Both the position numbers and the translations under genes were made by a program. The notes under the pieces were generated by a model that saw only the letters and a list, made by a program, of their open reading frames with translations, did no database searches and was not told the origin of the DNA. A stretch of DNA of 64,000 nt from Microbacterium immunditiarum (GTDB lineage: Bacteria > Actinomycetota > Actinomycetes > Actinomycetales > Microbacteriaceae). The stretch covers positions 1,922,001 through 1,986,000 of the forward strand of contig NZ_JACCBV010000001.1 of the NCBI RefSeq assembly GCF_013409785.1, read 5' to 3'. Positions 34,948 to 42,317 of this stretch are shown here, piece by piece. Each line of letters opens with the position of its first letter. Within the stretch, counting starts at the first letter, position 1.

Positions 34948-35775
34948 GTGATCGAATTCGCCGATGTCACGAAGCGGTTCCCCGACGGCACGGTCGCCGT
35001 CGAAGGGTTCAGCATCGTGATGCCCGCGCGGCGCACCACGGTGCTGGTCGGGTCGTCCGGAAGCGGCAAGACCACGCTGCTGCGAATGATCAACCGCATG
35101 GTCGATCCCACCTCCGGCACCGTCTCGATCGACGGCGAAGACGTCGCAGGGCGCGACCCCGTGCGCCTGCGGCGCAGCATCGGCTACGTCATGCAGAACT
35201 CGGGCCTCATGCCGCACTTCACGGTGGCCGAGAACATCGCCACGGTTCCCGTGCTCGAAGGCACCTCACGGCGTGAGGCGCGCAGCCGTGCGCTCGAGCT
35301 CATGCGGACGGTGGGCCTCGACGAGAGCATGGCCGACCGCTATCCGAGCCAGCTCTCGGGCGGTCAGCAGCAGCGCGTCGGCGTCGCGCGCGGGCTCGCC
35401 GCCGACCCGAACATCCTCCTGATGGACGAGCCCTTCGGCGCTGTCGACCCGATCGTGCGGTCCGAGCTGCAGCAGGAGGTCATCCGCCTGCAGCGCGAGC
35501 TCGACAAGACCGTCGTGTTCGTGACGCACGACATCGACGAGGCCTTCCTCCTGGGCGATCAGGTGGTGATCCTCGAGACGGGGGCGCACATCGCGCAGGT
35601 GGGCAGTCCGAGCGAGATCATCGAGGACCCGGCATCCGGGTTCGTCGAGTCCTTCATCGGCGCCGACCGAGGCCGACGCGCGCTGCGCCTCAAGCAGACG
35701 GCGCGCGGCACGGTCGTCGTCGACACCGACGGGCGCACGCAGGGTGCGCTGGTGTCAGAGGCGGATGCCCCGTGA
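34948..35775 (+). CDS. opuCA: Osmoprotectant ABC transporter ATP-binding protein
   Basis: 275-residue ATPase of the OpuC/ProV type. Walker A GSSGSGKTT, Q-loop VMQNSGLMPH, signature LSGGQQQR, Walker B LLMDEPFGAVD and switch His VTHDIDEA are present. It lacks the long CBS pair of some OpuCA proteins; only about 40 residues follow the ATPase core. GTG start; GTGA overlap with the first permease gene. Imports glycine betaine, choline or related solutes with the three following genes. Confidence 0.92.
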   Translation: MIEFADVTKRFPDGTVAVEGFSIVMPARRTTVLVGSSGSGKTTLLRMINRMVDPTSGTVSIDGEDVAGRDPVRLRRSIGYVMQNSGLMPHFTVAENIATVPVLEGTSRREARSRALELMRTVGLDESMADRYPSQLSGGQQQRVGVARGLAADPNILLMDEPFGAVDPIVRSELQQEVIRLQRELDKTVVFVTHDIDEAFLLGDQVVILETGAHIAQVGSPSEIIEDPASGFVESFIGADRGRRALRLKQTARGTVVVDTDGRTQGALVSEADAP

Positions 35776-36458
35776 GCTGGGTGCTCGACAACCTCGACCT
35801 CATCTGGTCGCTCACGCTCGTCCACCTGCGGCAGAGCCTCATCCCGATCGTGCTCGGCTTCGTGATCTCGCTGCCGCTCGGGTGGGTCGCGTGGCGCTTC
35901 CGCCTGCTGCGCAGCCCGGTCGTCATCGTAACGGGGCTCCTCTACACGATCCCGTCGCTGGCTCTGCTCGCGATCCTGCCCGGGATCATCGGCGTGCCCG
36001 CGTTCTCCGAGGTGAACCTGATCCTCGCGCTCACGATCTACGCCGTCGCGCTGCTCGTGCGCTCGGTCGTGGACGGGTTCGACTCCGTCGACGCCGACGT
36101 GCGCCTCGCCGCCGTCGCGATGGGCTTCGGCGGACCCCGGCGATTCTTCGCCGTCGACCTGCCGCTCGCAGGTCCCGTGCTGCTCGCGGGTCTCCGCGTC
36201 ACCGCCGCGAGCACGATCGCCCTCGCCACCGTCGGCGTGCTCGTGGGCGTCACCAACCTCGGGTACCTCTTCACGAACGGTCTGCAGCGGCGAATCGTCG
36301 CGGAGGTGTTCGCAGGCATGGTCGCCGTCGCGGTCATCGCGCTCGTCGTCGATCTCGCGCTCGTGGCGCTGGGCCGTGCACTCATGCCGTGGCTGCGCAC
36401 GATGGCGCGGCGGCGGCGCGGCATCCGGATCGGGCTCGAAGCAGGGGCGACGACGTGA
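35772..36458 (+). CDS. opuCB: Osmoprotectant ABC transporter permease (first)
   Basis: 228-residue ProW-like permease with about five to six helices and the coupling EAA-type loop (VRLAAVAMGFGGPRRFFAVDLPLAGP). GTG start inside a GTGA overlap. Forms the membrane channel together with the second permease. Confidence 0.9.
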   Translation: MSWVLDNLDLIWSLTLVHLRQSLIPIVLGFVISLPLGWVAWRFRLLRSPVVIVTGLLYTIPSLALLAILPGIIGVPAFSEVNLILALTIYAVALLVRSVVDGFDSVDADVRLAAVAMGFGGPRRFFAVDLPLAGPVLLAGLRVTAASTIALATVGVLVGVTNLGYLFTNGLQRRIVAEVFAGMVAVAVIALVVDLALVALGRALMPWLRTMARRRRGIRIGLEAGATT

Positions 36459-37219
36459 ACCTCTTCCTCGACGCCTTCGCGTGGCTCTTCTCGCCCGAGC
36501 GGCTCGAGGGGCCGACGGCCATCCCGGTCGCGCTCGCACAGCACCTCGCGTACACCGCGATCTCGGTGCTCGTCGCCGCGGCGATCGCGGTGCCGCTCGG
36601 GTGGCTCATCGGCCACACGGGGCGCGGGCGCGACATCGCGGTCGCGGTCTCGGGTGCGGCGCGCGCGATCCCTTCGTTCGGGCTGCTCGTGCTGCTCGTG
36701 ATGCTCATCGGCGTGCTGCACAAGCCCGAGGCGGCGGTCATCAGCTACGTGCTGCTCGCGATCCCGTCGATCCTCGCCGGCGCGTACGCGGGGTTCGAGG
36801 CGATCGACCGCGACGTCATCGGCGCGTCGCGCGCGATCGGCATGACGCCGTGGCAGGTGCTGTGGCGCGTCGAGGTGCCGCTCGGCCTGCCGCTGCTCGT
36901 CGCCGGGCTGCGGGCAGCGACGCTGCAGGTCGTGGCGACGGTCACGATCGGCGCGTACGTCGGCCTCGGCGGGCTCGGGCAGTACATCATCGCCGGCATC
37001 CCGCTGCGCCGCTACGACATGGTGCTCGGCGGCGCGCTCCTCGTCGCGGCGCTCGCCCTCGTGCTCGACGGGCTCTTCGCGCTGACGCAGCGCGCCGTCG
37101 TGCCGCGGGGCGTGCGCGCGAGTCGCGCGGCGGGTCCCGGTGCGCCCGGCTCCTCCGCAGGCGCGGCGGCCGCGGCATCCGACACCCGGCCCGTCGACCG
37201 CAGTCCCGTCCTCACGTGA
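36455..37219 (+). CDS. opuCD: Osmoprotectant ABC transporter permease (second)
   Basis: 254-residue permease homologous to the preceding one, with the coupling loop DVIGASRAIGMTPWQVLWRVEVPLGLP. The tail of about 45 residues is Ala/Pro/Gly-rich and probably disordered. GTG start overlapping the opuCB stop (GTGA). Confidence 0.9.
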   Translation: MNLFLDAFAWLFSPERLEGPTAIPVALAQHLAYTAISVLVAAAIAVPLGWLIGHTGRGRDIAVAVSGAARAIPSFGLLVLLVMLIGVLHKPEAAVISYVLLAIPSILAGAYAGFEAIDRDVIGASRAIGMTPWQVLWRVEVPLGLPLLVAGLRAATLQVVATVTIGAYVGLGGLGQYIIAGIPLRRYDMVLGGALLVAALALVLDGLFALTQRAVVPRGVRASRAAGPGAPGSSAGAAAAASDTRPVDRSPVLT

Positions 37220-37251
37220 GTTCCGAAGTCCCCACCAGAAGGAGATCCCCC

Positions 37252-38175
37252 ATGTTCACACGCAAGAAGTCCCGGACCGCCGGCGCACTGCTGGCGGGCA
37301 CGGTCGCGGCCCTGGTGCTCGCGGGCTGTTCGTCCAGCGATCCGCTCGACCCCGGTGCCGGCGGCGGCGACGACACGGATGCCCCGAGCGACACCATCGT
37401 CGTCGGGTCGCAGGCGTACTACTCGAACGAGATCATCGCCGAGATCTACGCCCAGGCGCTCGAGAACGCCGGCTTCGAGGTCGAGCGCCAGTTCAACATC
37501 GGCCAGCGCGACGCCTACATCCCGGCGCTCGAGAACGGCGAGGTCGACCTGTTCCCCGAGTACAGCGGCAACCTGCTGCAGTTCTTCGACCCCGAGACGA
37601 CCGCGCGCACGTCCGAAGACGTGTACGCGGCGCTGCCCGACGCCCTTCCCGAGGGGCTCGTGGTGCTCGATCAGTCGACGGCGAGCGACCAGGACTCGTA
37701 CACCGTCACGGCGGCGTTCGCCGAGCAGTACGACCTGGCGGCGATCCCCGACCTCGCGAATGTCACCGAGCCGCTCACGCTCGGCGGCCCGCCTGAGCTC
37801 GCCGAGCGGCCGTACGGCCCGACCGGTCTGCTCGAGACGTACGGCATCGAGGTGGAGTTCACCCCCACGGGTGACACGACCGTGGAAGACCTCGTCGCAG
37901 GGACGGTCAACGTCGCGAACGTGTTCACCGCCGACCCGCGCATCCAGACCGAGGATCTCGTCGTGCTCGACGACCCCGAGGGCCTGTTCCTCGCGTCGAA
38001 CGTCGTGCCGGTGGCGAACGCCGACATCGCGGATCAGATCTCCGAGGTGATCAACGCCGTGAGCGCAGCGCTCACGCCCGAGGGCCTCGTCGCCCTCAAC
38101 GTGCAGAGCACGCAGGACCAGCTCTCGGCCGAAGACATCGCGTCGCAGTGGCTGGAGGAGAACGGGCTCGTCTGA
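37252..38175 (+). CDS. opuCC: Osmoprotectant-binding lipoprotein
   Basis: 307-residue substrate-binding lipoprotein: signal peptide with lipobox LVLAGC (Cys26), an acidic Gly/Asp linker, then an OpuAC-type domain (VGSQAYYSNEIIAEIYAQAL, GEVDLFPEYSGNLLQFF). The family binds quaternary ammonium compounds through aromatic cages; the aromatic residues are scattered and I could not assign the cage. GAAGGAG lies 8 bases before the ATG. Last gene of the operon, followed by a hairpin. Confidence 0.92.
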   Translation: MFTRKKSRTAGALLAGTVAALVLAGCSSSDPLDPGAGGGDDTDAPSDTIVVGSQAYYSNEIIAEIYAQALENAGFEVERQFNIGQRDAYIPALENGEVDLFPEYSGNLLQFFDPETTARTSEDVYAALPDALPEGLVVLDQSTASDQDSYTVTAAFAEQYDLAAIPDLANVTEPLTLGGPPELAERPYGPTGLLETYGIEVEFTPTGDTTVEDLVAGTVNVANVFTADPRIQTEDLVVLDDPEGLFLASNVVPVANADIADQISEVINAVSAALTPEGLVALNVQSTQDQLSAEDIASQWLEENGLV

Positions 38176-38178
38176 CGC

Positions 38179-38217
38179 GCGGGCACGACTGACGACACAC
38201 CCCGGAGGGGCGCCCGC
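38179..38217 (+). terminator. Hairpin terminator after the opuC operon
   Basis: GCGGGC (38179-38184) pairs with GCCCGC (38212-38217), with an inner CCCC-GGA-GGGG stem. It ends just before the next -10 element. Confidence 0.5.
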
Positions 38218-38218
38218 C

Positions 38219-38224
38219 TACCCT
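38219..38224 (+). promoter_or_regulatory. Probable -10 of the acetyltransferase gene (TACCCT)
   Basis: TACCCT would start transcription near 38231, giving a 62-base leader. GGCGCCT (38230-38236) can pair with AGGCGCC (38260-38266) at the 5' end of that leader. Confidence 0.4.
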
Positions 38225-38292
38225 GGATGGGCGCCTCTTCGGGGACCGGCAGTGCCCGTAGGCGCCGCCGAATCGCGGACAGGAGCATGAAC

Positions 38293-39642
38293 ATGAGCGA
38301 ACGAGCGACGGCCCTGGTCGCGAGCGAGGACGACCGCGCGGCGTTCCGCGCCGGCCCCGTCGACGAGCAGTCCCAGGAGCGACTGGCGGCTGGCGGCCTC
38401 GCGTATCGGAGGGTGCCGGTCGACAGCGACGCGTTCGCACCGTGGCTGCAGTCCGTCGCACGTGGGTTCCAGGATTCCGAGCGCAGCGACGAGCACGTCG
38501 CGTCCTCGCGCGAGCGGTCGGCCTACCGCCGGCTGACGGGTGTCTACGACCCGGCATCGCCCGTGTCGGAGGCGCCCGTCGCGACGATCGCATCGTGGAT
38601 CGGCGAGCTCACTGTGCCGGGCGGCGCCGTGATCCCGTCGTGCGCGATCACGGCGGTCACGGTGGCGCCGACGCACCGCCGCCGCGGCATCGCACGCGCG
38701 ATGCTCGAGGGCGAGCTCCGGTCGGCCCACGCGGCGGGCATCCCGATGGCGATGCTCACCGTCAGCGAGTCGACCCTGTACGGGCGCTACGGCTTCGCAC
38801 CGGCGGCCGCGAGCGCCACGTGGCGCATCGAGACGCGGCGAGCGGGATGGATCGGGCCGCTCCCCGAAGGACGCGTCGATTTCATCCCGCGCCAGCGCTT
38901 CCGCGAGCTCGCACCGGATCTGCACGACCGCGCGCGGCGGCTCGTGGCGGGCGAGATCGACGTCCCGCCGGGCCACTGGGATCAGATGTCGGGCACGACG
39001 CCGGTCGCCGAGAAGGCGGGCGAGAAGCGTGCGGTCCAGTACACGGATGCCGTCGGCGAGGTTCGCGGTGTGGCGATCTACGCGGTGCACGAGAACCACG
39101 ACGACTTCACGAAGGCGAAGGTCTCGGTCCACTACCTGCTCGCCGAGACCGCCGACGCGTACGCCGCACTGTGGCGCTTCCTGCTCGAGCTCGACCTCGT
39201 CGGCGAGGTCAGCGCGCACGAGCTGTCGGTCGAGGAGCCCCTCTGGTGGATGATCGCCGATCAGCGCGCCGCGACCATCACGCTTCGCGACCACCAGTAC
39301 GTGCGCATCCTCGACGTCGTCGCCGCACTCGAGACGCGACGCTTCGGGGCGGCCGGGCGGCTGCTCCTCGACGTGTCCGACACGCTCGGCTTCACTCACG
39401 GCGCCTTCGTGCTCGACGTCGACGCGGACGGCGTCGGCCGGGTGACCCCGGTCCAGCCCGACGCCGAGCCGGATGACGCTCTCGTGGTGCGCCTCGGGAT
39501 CACCGAGCTGTCGGCGGTGTACCTCGGCGGCGTCTCACTCGCGACGCTGCACCGCGCCGGCAGGGTGACGACCGACGATCCCGTCGCGGCCGCTCGCGTC
39601 TTCTCGTGGCACACGCCGCCTCGTCTGAGCTTCTGGTACTGA
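38293..39642 (+). CDS. Eis-like GNAT N-acetyltransferase
   Basis: 449-residue member of the Eis/DUF4081-type family, which has an N-terminal GNAT domain, a second GNAT-like domain and a C-terminal sterol-carrier-like domain. The acetyl-CoA loop VTVAPTHRRRGIARAML and MLTVSESTLYGRYGFAPA are typical. The chain ends in FWY, matching the family's use of the C-terminal carboxylate in catalysis. Members acetylate aminoglycosides, lysines or peptides; substrate unknown here. ATG at 38293 is 7 bases from AGGAG, while the in-frame ATG at 38287 is too close. Confidence 0.85.
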   Translation: MSERATALVASEDDRAAFRAGPVDEQSQERLAAGGLAYRRVPVDSDAFAPWLQSVARGFQDSERSDEHVASSRERSAYRRLTGVYDPASPVSEAPVATIASWIGELTVPGGAVIPSCAITAVTVAPTHRRRGIARAMLEGELRSAHAAGIPMAMLTVSESTLYGRYGFAPAAASATWRIETRRAGWIGPLPEGRVDFIPRQRFRELAPDLHDRARRLVAGEIDVPPGHWDQMSGTTPVAEKAGEKRAVQYTDAVGEVRGVAIYAVHENHDDFTKAKVSVHYLLAETADAYAALWRFLLELDLVGEVSAHELSVEEPLWWMIADQRAATITLRDHQYVRILDVVAALETRRFGAAGRLLLDVSDTLGFTHGAFVLDVDADGVGRVTPVQPDAEPDDALVVRLGITELSAVYLGGVSLATLHRAGRVTTDDPVAAARVFSWHTPPRLSFWY

Positions 39643-39707
39643 CCGGCGGCACGCCGATCGCAGAGGAGGCGAGAGCAGCGGCGTGCGGACCGCCGCGTCG
39701 TGTCGCC

Positions 39708-39713
39708 TAGCCT
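39708..39713 (+). promoter_or_regulatory. -10 element of the ABC-F gene (TAGCCT)
   Basis: TAGCCT ends 9 bases before the ATG at 39723. The intervening bases include GGAG, so a very short leader with a ribosome binding site is as likely as a leaderless start. Confidence 0.45.
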
Positions 39714-39722
39714 GGAGCGGAC

Positions 39723-41537
39723 ATGGCACATCTTCTCGGGGCCGAGGCCCTGCACCTGGAGTTCCCCACGAAGGTCGTCTTCGACGGCGTCTCGCTCGGC
39801 GTCGAAGAGGGCGACCGCATCGGCATCGTCGGGCGCAACGGCGACGGCAAGTCGAGCCTGCTCGCGATGCTCGCGGGGCGCCTCGAGCCCGATTCCGGAC
39901 GCGTCACGATGCGCGGGGGAGTGCGCGTCGGAGTTCTCGACCAGTCCGACACGCTCGACGACTCGCTGACCGTGCGCGAGGCGGTGGTCGGCGATCGCGC
40001 GGAGCACGAGTGGGCGGGCGACGCGAGGGTCCGCGACGTCATCGCCGGGCTGCTCGACGGGATCGCGTGGGACGGTCCAGTGACCGACCTCTCCGGCGGC
40101 CAGCGCCGCCGGGTCTCGCTCGCCGCCCTCCTCACGCGCGACGACGACGTGCTCTTCCTCGACGAGCCGACCAACCACCTCGATGTCGAGGCGATCGCGT
40201 GGCTGGCGTCCCACCTCAAGCGCCGGTGGGCGGCGACCGTCGGCGGTCTGCTCGTCGTGACCCACGACCGCTGGTTCCTCGACGAGGTCTGCACCAGGAC
40301 GTGGGAGGTGCACGACCGCATCGTCGAGCCGTTCGACGGCGGCTACGCGGCCTACATCCTCCAGCGCGTCGAGCGCGACCGGCAAGCGGCCGCGATCGAG
40401 GCCCGGCGCCAGAACCTCGCCCGGAAGGAGCTCGCGTGGCTGCGCCGAGGCGCACCGGCGCGCACGTCCAAGCCCAGGTTCCGCATCGAGGCCGCGAACG
40501 CGCTCATCGCCGACGTGCCGGAGATCCGCGACAAGACCGAGCTGCAGTCGCTCGCCGTGACGCGTCTCGGCAAGGACGTCGTGGACCTCCTCGACGTGTC
40601 GGTGACGTACGACTCGACCGAGGTGCTCCACGACGTGGAGTGGCGTCTCGCGCCTGGTGAGCGCACCGGCATCCTCGGCGTCAACGGAGCCGGCAAGTCG
40701 ACGCTGCTCGGGCTCATCTCGGGTGACGTCCTCCCGACGGCGGGCCGCGTCAAGCGCGGAAAGACCGTCAAGGTCGCGACGCTCACGCAGCGCCTCGACG
40801 AGCTCGAGGACCATCTCGACGACCCCGTGCGCGTCGTCGTCTCGCGCCTGCGCACGACCTACACGTTCGGCACGGGCTCCAAGGCGCAGGAGCTCACCCC
40901 CGGACAGCTCCTCGAGCGCATGGGCTTCGCGAGCGCGCAACTGGCCACGCCGGTCAAGGATCTCTCCGGCGGCCAGAAGCGGCGTCTGCAGCTCCTGCTG
41001 ATCCTCCTCGAGCAGCCCAACGTCCTGATCCTCGACGAGCCGACGAACGACCTCGACACCGACATGCTCGCCGCGCTCGAAGACCTCCTCGACTCGTGGG
41101 CCGGCACCCTCATCGTCGTCTCGCACGATCGCTACTTCATCGAGCGTGTGACCGACCAGCAGTACGCGATCCTCGGCGGGCGCCTGCGGCACCTCCCCGG
41201 CGGCGTCGACGAGTACCTGCGTCTGCGCGCCCGGTCGTCGAGCGAGCGCAGCGAGACGAAACGCAGCGGCGAGACGGATGCCGCGGCATCCGCCTCGCCC
41301 GTCTCGACCGGTCTCACGGGCGCAGAGCTGCGTGCCGCACAGAAGGAGCTCGCGGGGCTCGAGCGCCGTCTCGAGCGGCTCGAGAAGGAGATCGACGCCG
41401 CGCGCGTCGCGCTGGCCGATCGCGACCAGTCCGACTACGTCGCTCTCAGCGCCGAGATGGAGCGGATCGGAGCGCTCGAGTCCGAGCGCGACGAGGTCGA
41501 GGCGCGCTGGTACGAGCTGAGCGAGCAGACCGGCTGA
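39723..41537 (+). CDS. ABC-F family ATPase (Uup-like)
   Basis: 604-residue cytosolic protein with two ATPase domains and no membrane part: Walker A GRNGDGKSS (37-45) and GVNGAGKST, two LSGGQ signatures, LFLDEPTNHLD and LILDEPTNDLD. A C-terminal coiled coil (ELRAAQKELAGLERRLERL) marks the Uup-like branch. ABC-F proteins act on the ribosome. The linker before the coiled coil (SSSERSETKRSGETD, then Ala/Ser) is encoded by a copy of the dispersed repeat plus the palindrome GGATGCCGCGGCATCC (41276-41291). Confidence 0.93.
   Translation: MAHLLGAEALHLEFPTKVVFDGVSLGVEEGDRIGIVGRNGDGKSSLLAMLAGRLEPDSGRVTMRGGVRVGVLDQSDTLDDSLTVREAVVGDRAEHEWAGDARVRDVIAGLLDGIAWDGPVTDLSGGQRRRVSLAALLTRDDDVLFLDEPTNHLDVEAIAWLASHLKRRWAATVGGLLVVTHDRWFLDEVCTRTWEVHDRIVEPFDGGYAAYILQRVERDRQAAAIEARRQNLARKELAWLRRGAPARTSKPRFRIEAANALIADVPEIRDKTELQSLAVTRLGKDVVDLLDVSVTYDSTEVLHDVEWRLAPGERTGILGVNGAGKSTLLGLISGDVLPTAGRVKRGKTVKVATLTQRLDELEDHLDDPVRVVVSRLRTTYTFGTGSKAQELTPGQLLERMGFASAQLATPVKDLSGGQKRRLQLLLILLEQPNVLILDEPTNDLDTDMLAALEDLLDSWAGTLIVVSHDRYFIERVTDQQYAILGGRLRHLPGGVDEYLRLRARSSSERSETKRSGETDAAASASPVSTGLTGAELRAAQKELAGLERRLERLEKEIDAARVALADRDQSDYVALSAEMERIGALESERDEVEARWYELSEQTG
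41233..41264 (+). repeat. Dispersed repeat inside the ABC-F gene
   Basis: Begins GGTCGTCGAGCGAGCG and ends GAGACGAAACGC, matching the copies at 7270 and 14087. It sits in frame in the linker between the second ATPase domain and the coiled coil, where extra residues are tolerated. Confidence 0.75.
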
Positions 41538-41568
41538 CGTGGTCTGCCGCCGGGGGAGCGGGGCGGGG

Positions 41569-42072
41569 TCATTCGGCCGTGTCGAAGCTCAGGCTCAGTT
41601 TGCGCAGCAGCGACGCGAGGCGCTCCCGATCCGCGCGTGAGAGCGCGTCGAGCAGCAGCGCCTCCGCGTCGACGAGTCGCGTGATGGCGGCGTCGACGCG
41701 CGTGCGACCGTCGTCGGTGAGGATCACGAGGATGCTGCGCCCGTCATCGGGGTCGGCCTCGCGCCGCACAAGACGCCGGCCCACGAGGCGGTCGATGCGG
41801 TTCGTCATGGTGCCGCTCGAGACGAGCGTCTGCTGCAGGAGCTGCTTGGGGCTGAGCTGGAAGGGCTCGCCCGCGCGGCGCAGCGCCGACAGCACGTCCC
41901 ACTCCCACGGCTCGAGCTCGCTGCGGTGGAACGCGTCGCGCCTAGCGCGGTCGAGGTGGCGCGACAGGCGGTCGACGCGCGAGAGGACTTCCAGGGGCGA
42001 GAAGTCGAGGTCGGGACGCTGGCGGGTCCACGCGCTGACGATCCGGTCGACCTCGTCCGTCTCCTTCGGCAT
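41569..42072 (-). CDS. MarR-family transcriptional regulator
   Basis: 167-residue winged-helix dimeric repressor. LEPWEWDVLSALRRAG, SPKQLLQQTLVSSGTMTNRIDRL (recognition helix) and the wing VRREADPDDGRSILVILTDDG are canonical. ATG at 42072 is 6 bases from AACAAT, which fits the leaderless spacing only loosely; GGGGG abuts the ATG. No target gene is apparent nearby; MarR proteins often regulate themselves. A large inverted repeat lies just upstream (42092-42155). Confidence 0.9.
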   Translation of the reverse strand: MPKETDEVDRIVSAWTRQRPDLDFSPLEVLSRVDRLSRHLDRARRDAFHRSELEPWEWDVLSALRRAGEPFQLSPKQLLQQTLVSSGTMTNRIDRLVGRRLVRREADPDDGRSILVILTDDGRTRVDAAITRLVDAEALLLDALSRADRERLASLLRKLSLSFDTAE

Positions 42073-42091
42073 ACCCCCATTGTTCCGGGGA

Positions 42092-42155
42092 TTGGGGCGG
42101 GATTCCGACGTTGGGGCGCACGAAACGCGCCCCAACCCACGGAATCCGCCCCGAA
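42092..42155. repeat. Large imperfect inverted repeat between marR and tRNA-Gln
   Basis: Left arm 42092-42119 (TTGGGGCGGGATTCCG, ACG, TTGGGGCGC) pairs with right arm 42127-42155 (GCGCCCCAA, CCCA, CGGAATCCGCCCCGAA) around the loop ACGAAAC. About 26 of 29 positions pair. It lies upstream of both flanking genes, so it is not their terminator. It could be a regulatory stem, a double operator or a small non-autonomous element. Confidence 0.65.
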
Positions 42156-42244
42156 CCGCGTCTCGCGAGCCGACCCGCGGAGGGTGGCACAGGCGCCGTC
42201 TGGCAGACTTGACGAGGCGCGCCTCCGGCACCGGAGGAGCGCGA

Positions 42245-42316
42245 TCCGCCGTGGTGTAATGGCAGCACGACAGCCTTTGGAGCTGTGAGGTCCAGGTTCG
42301 AGTCCTGGCGGCGGAG
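42245..42316 (+). tRNA. tRNA-Gln (anticodon TTG)
   Basis: A full cloverleaf folds: acceptor TCCGCCG/CGGCGGA, D arm GTG-CAC, anticodon stem ACAGC/GCTGT with loop CTTTGGA (anticodon TTG at 42277-42279), variable GAGGT, T stem CCAGG/CCTGG with loop TTCGAGT, discriminator G. CCA is not encoded. The glmU ATG follows after a single base (42318), so tRNA 3' processing also defines the glmU mRNA 5' end. tRNA-Gln before glmU is a common actinobacterial order. Confidence 0.95.
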
Positions 42317-42317
42317 C

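Noticed and set aside
38227..38292. Upstream ATG (38227) as start of the Eis-like protein
   Set aside because: It lies 2 bases after the TACCCT -10 and would have to be upstream of the transcript start; the extra residues are Arg-rich and unlike the family.
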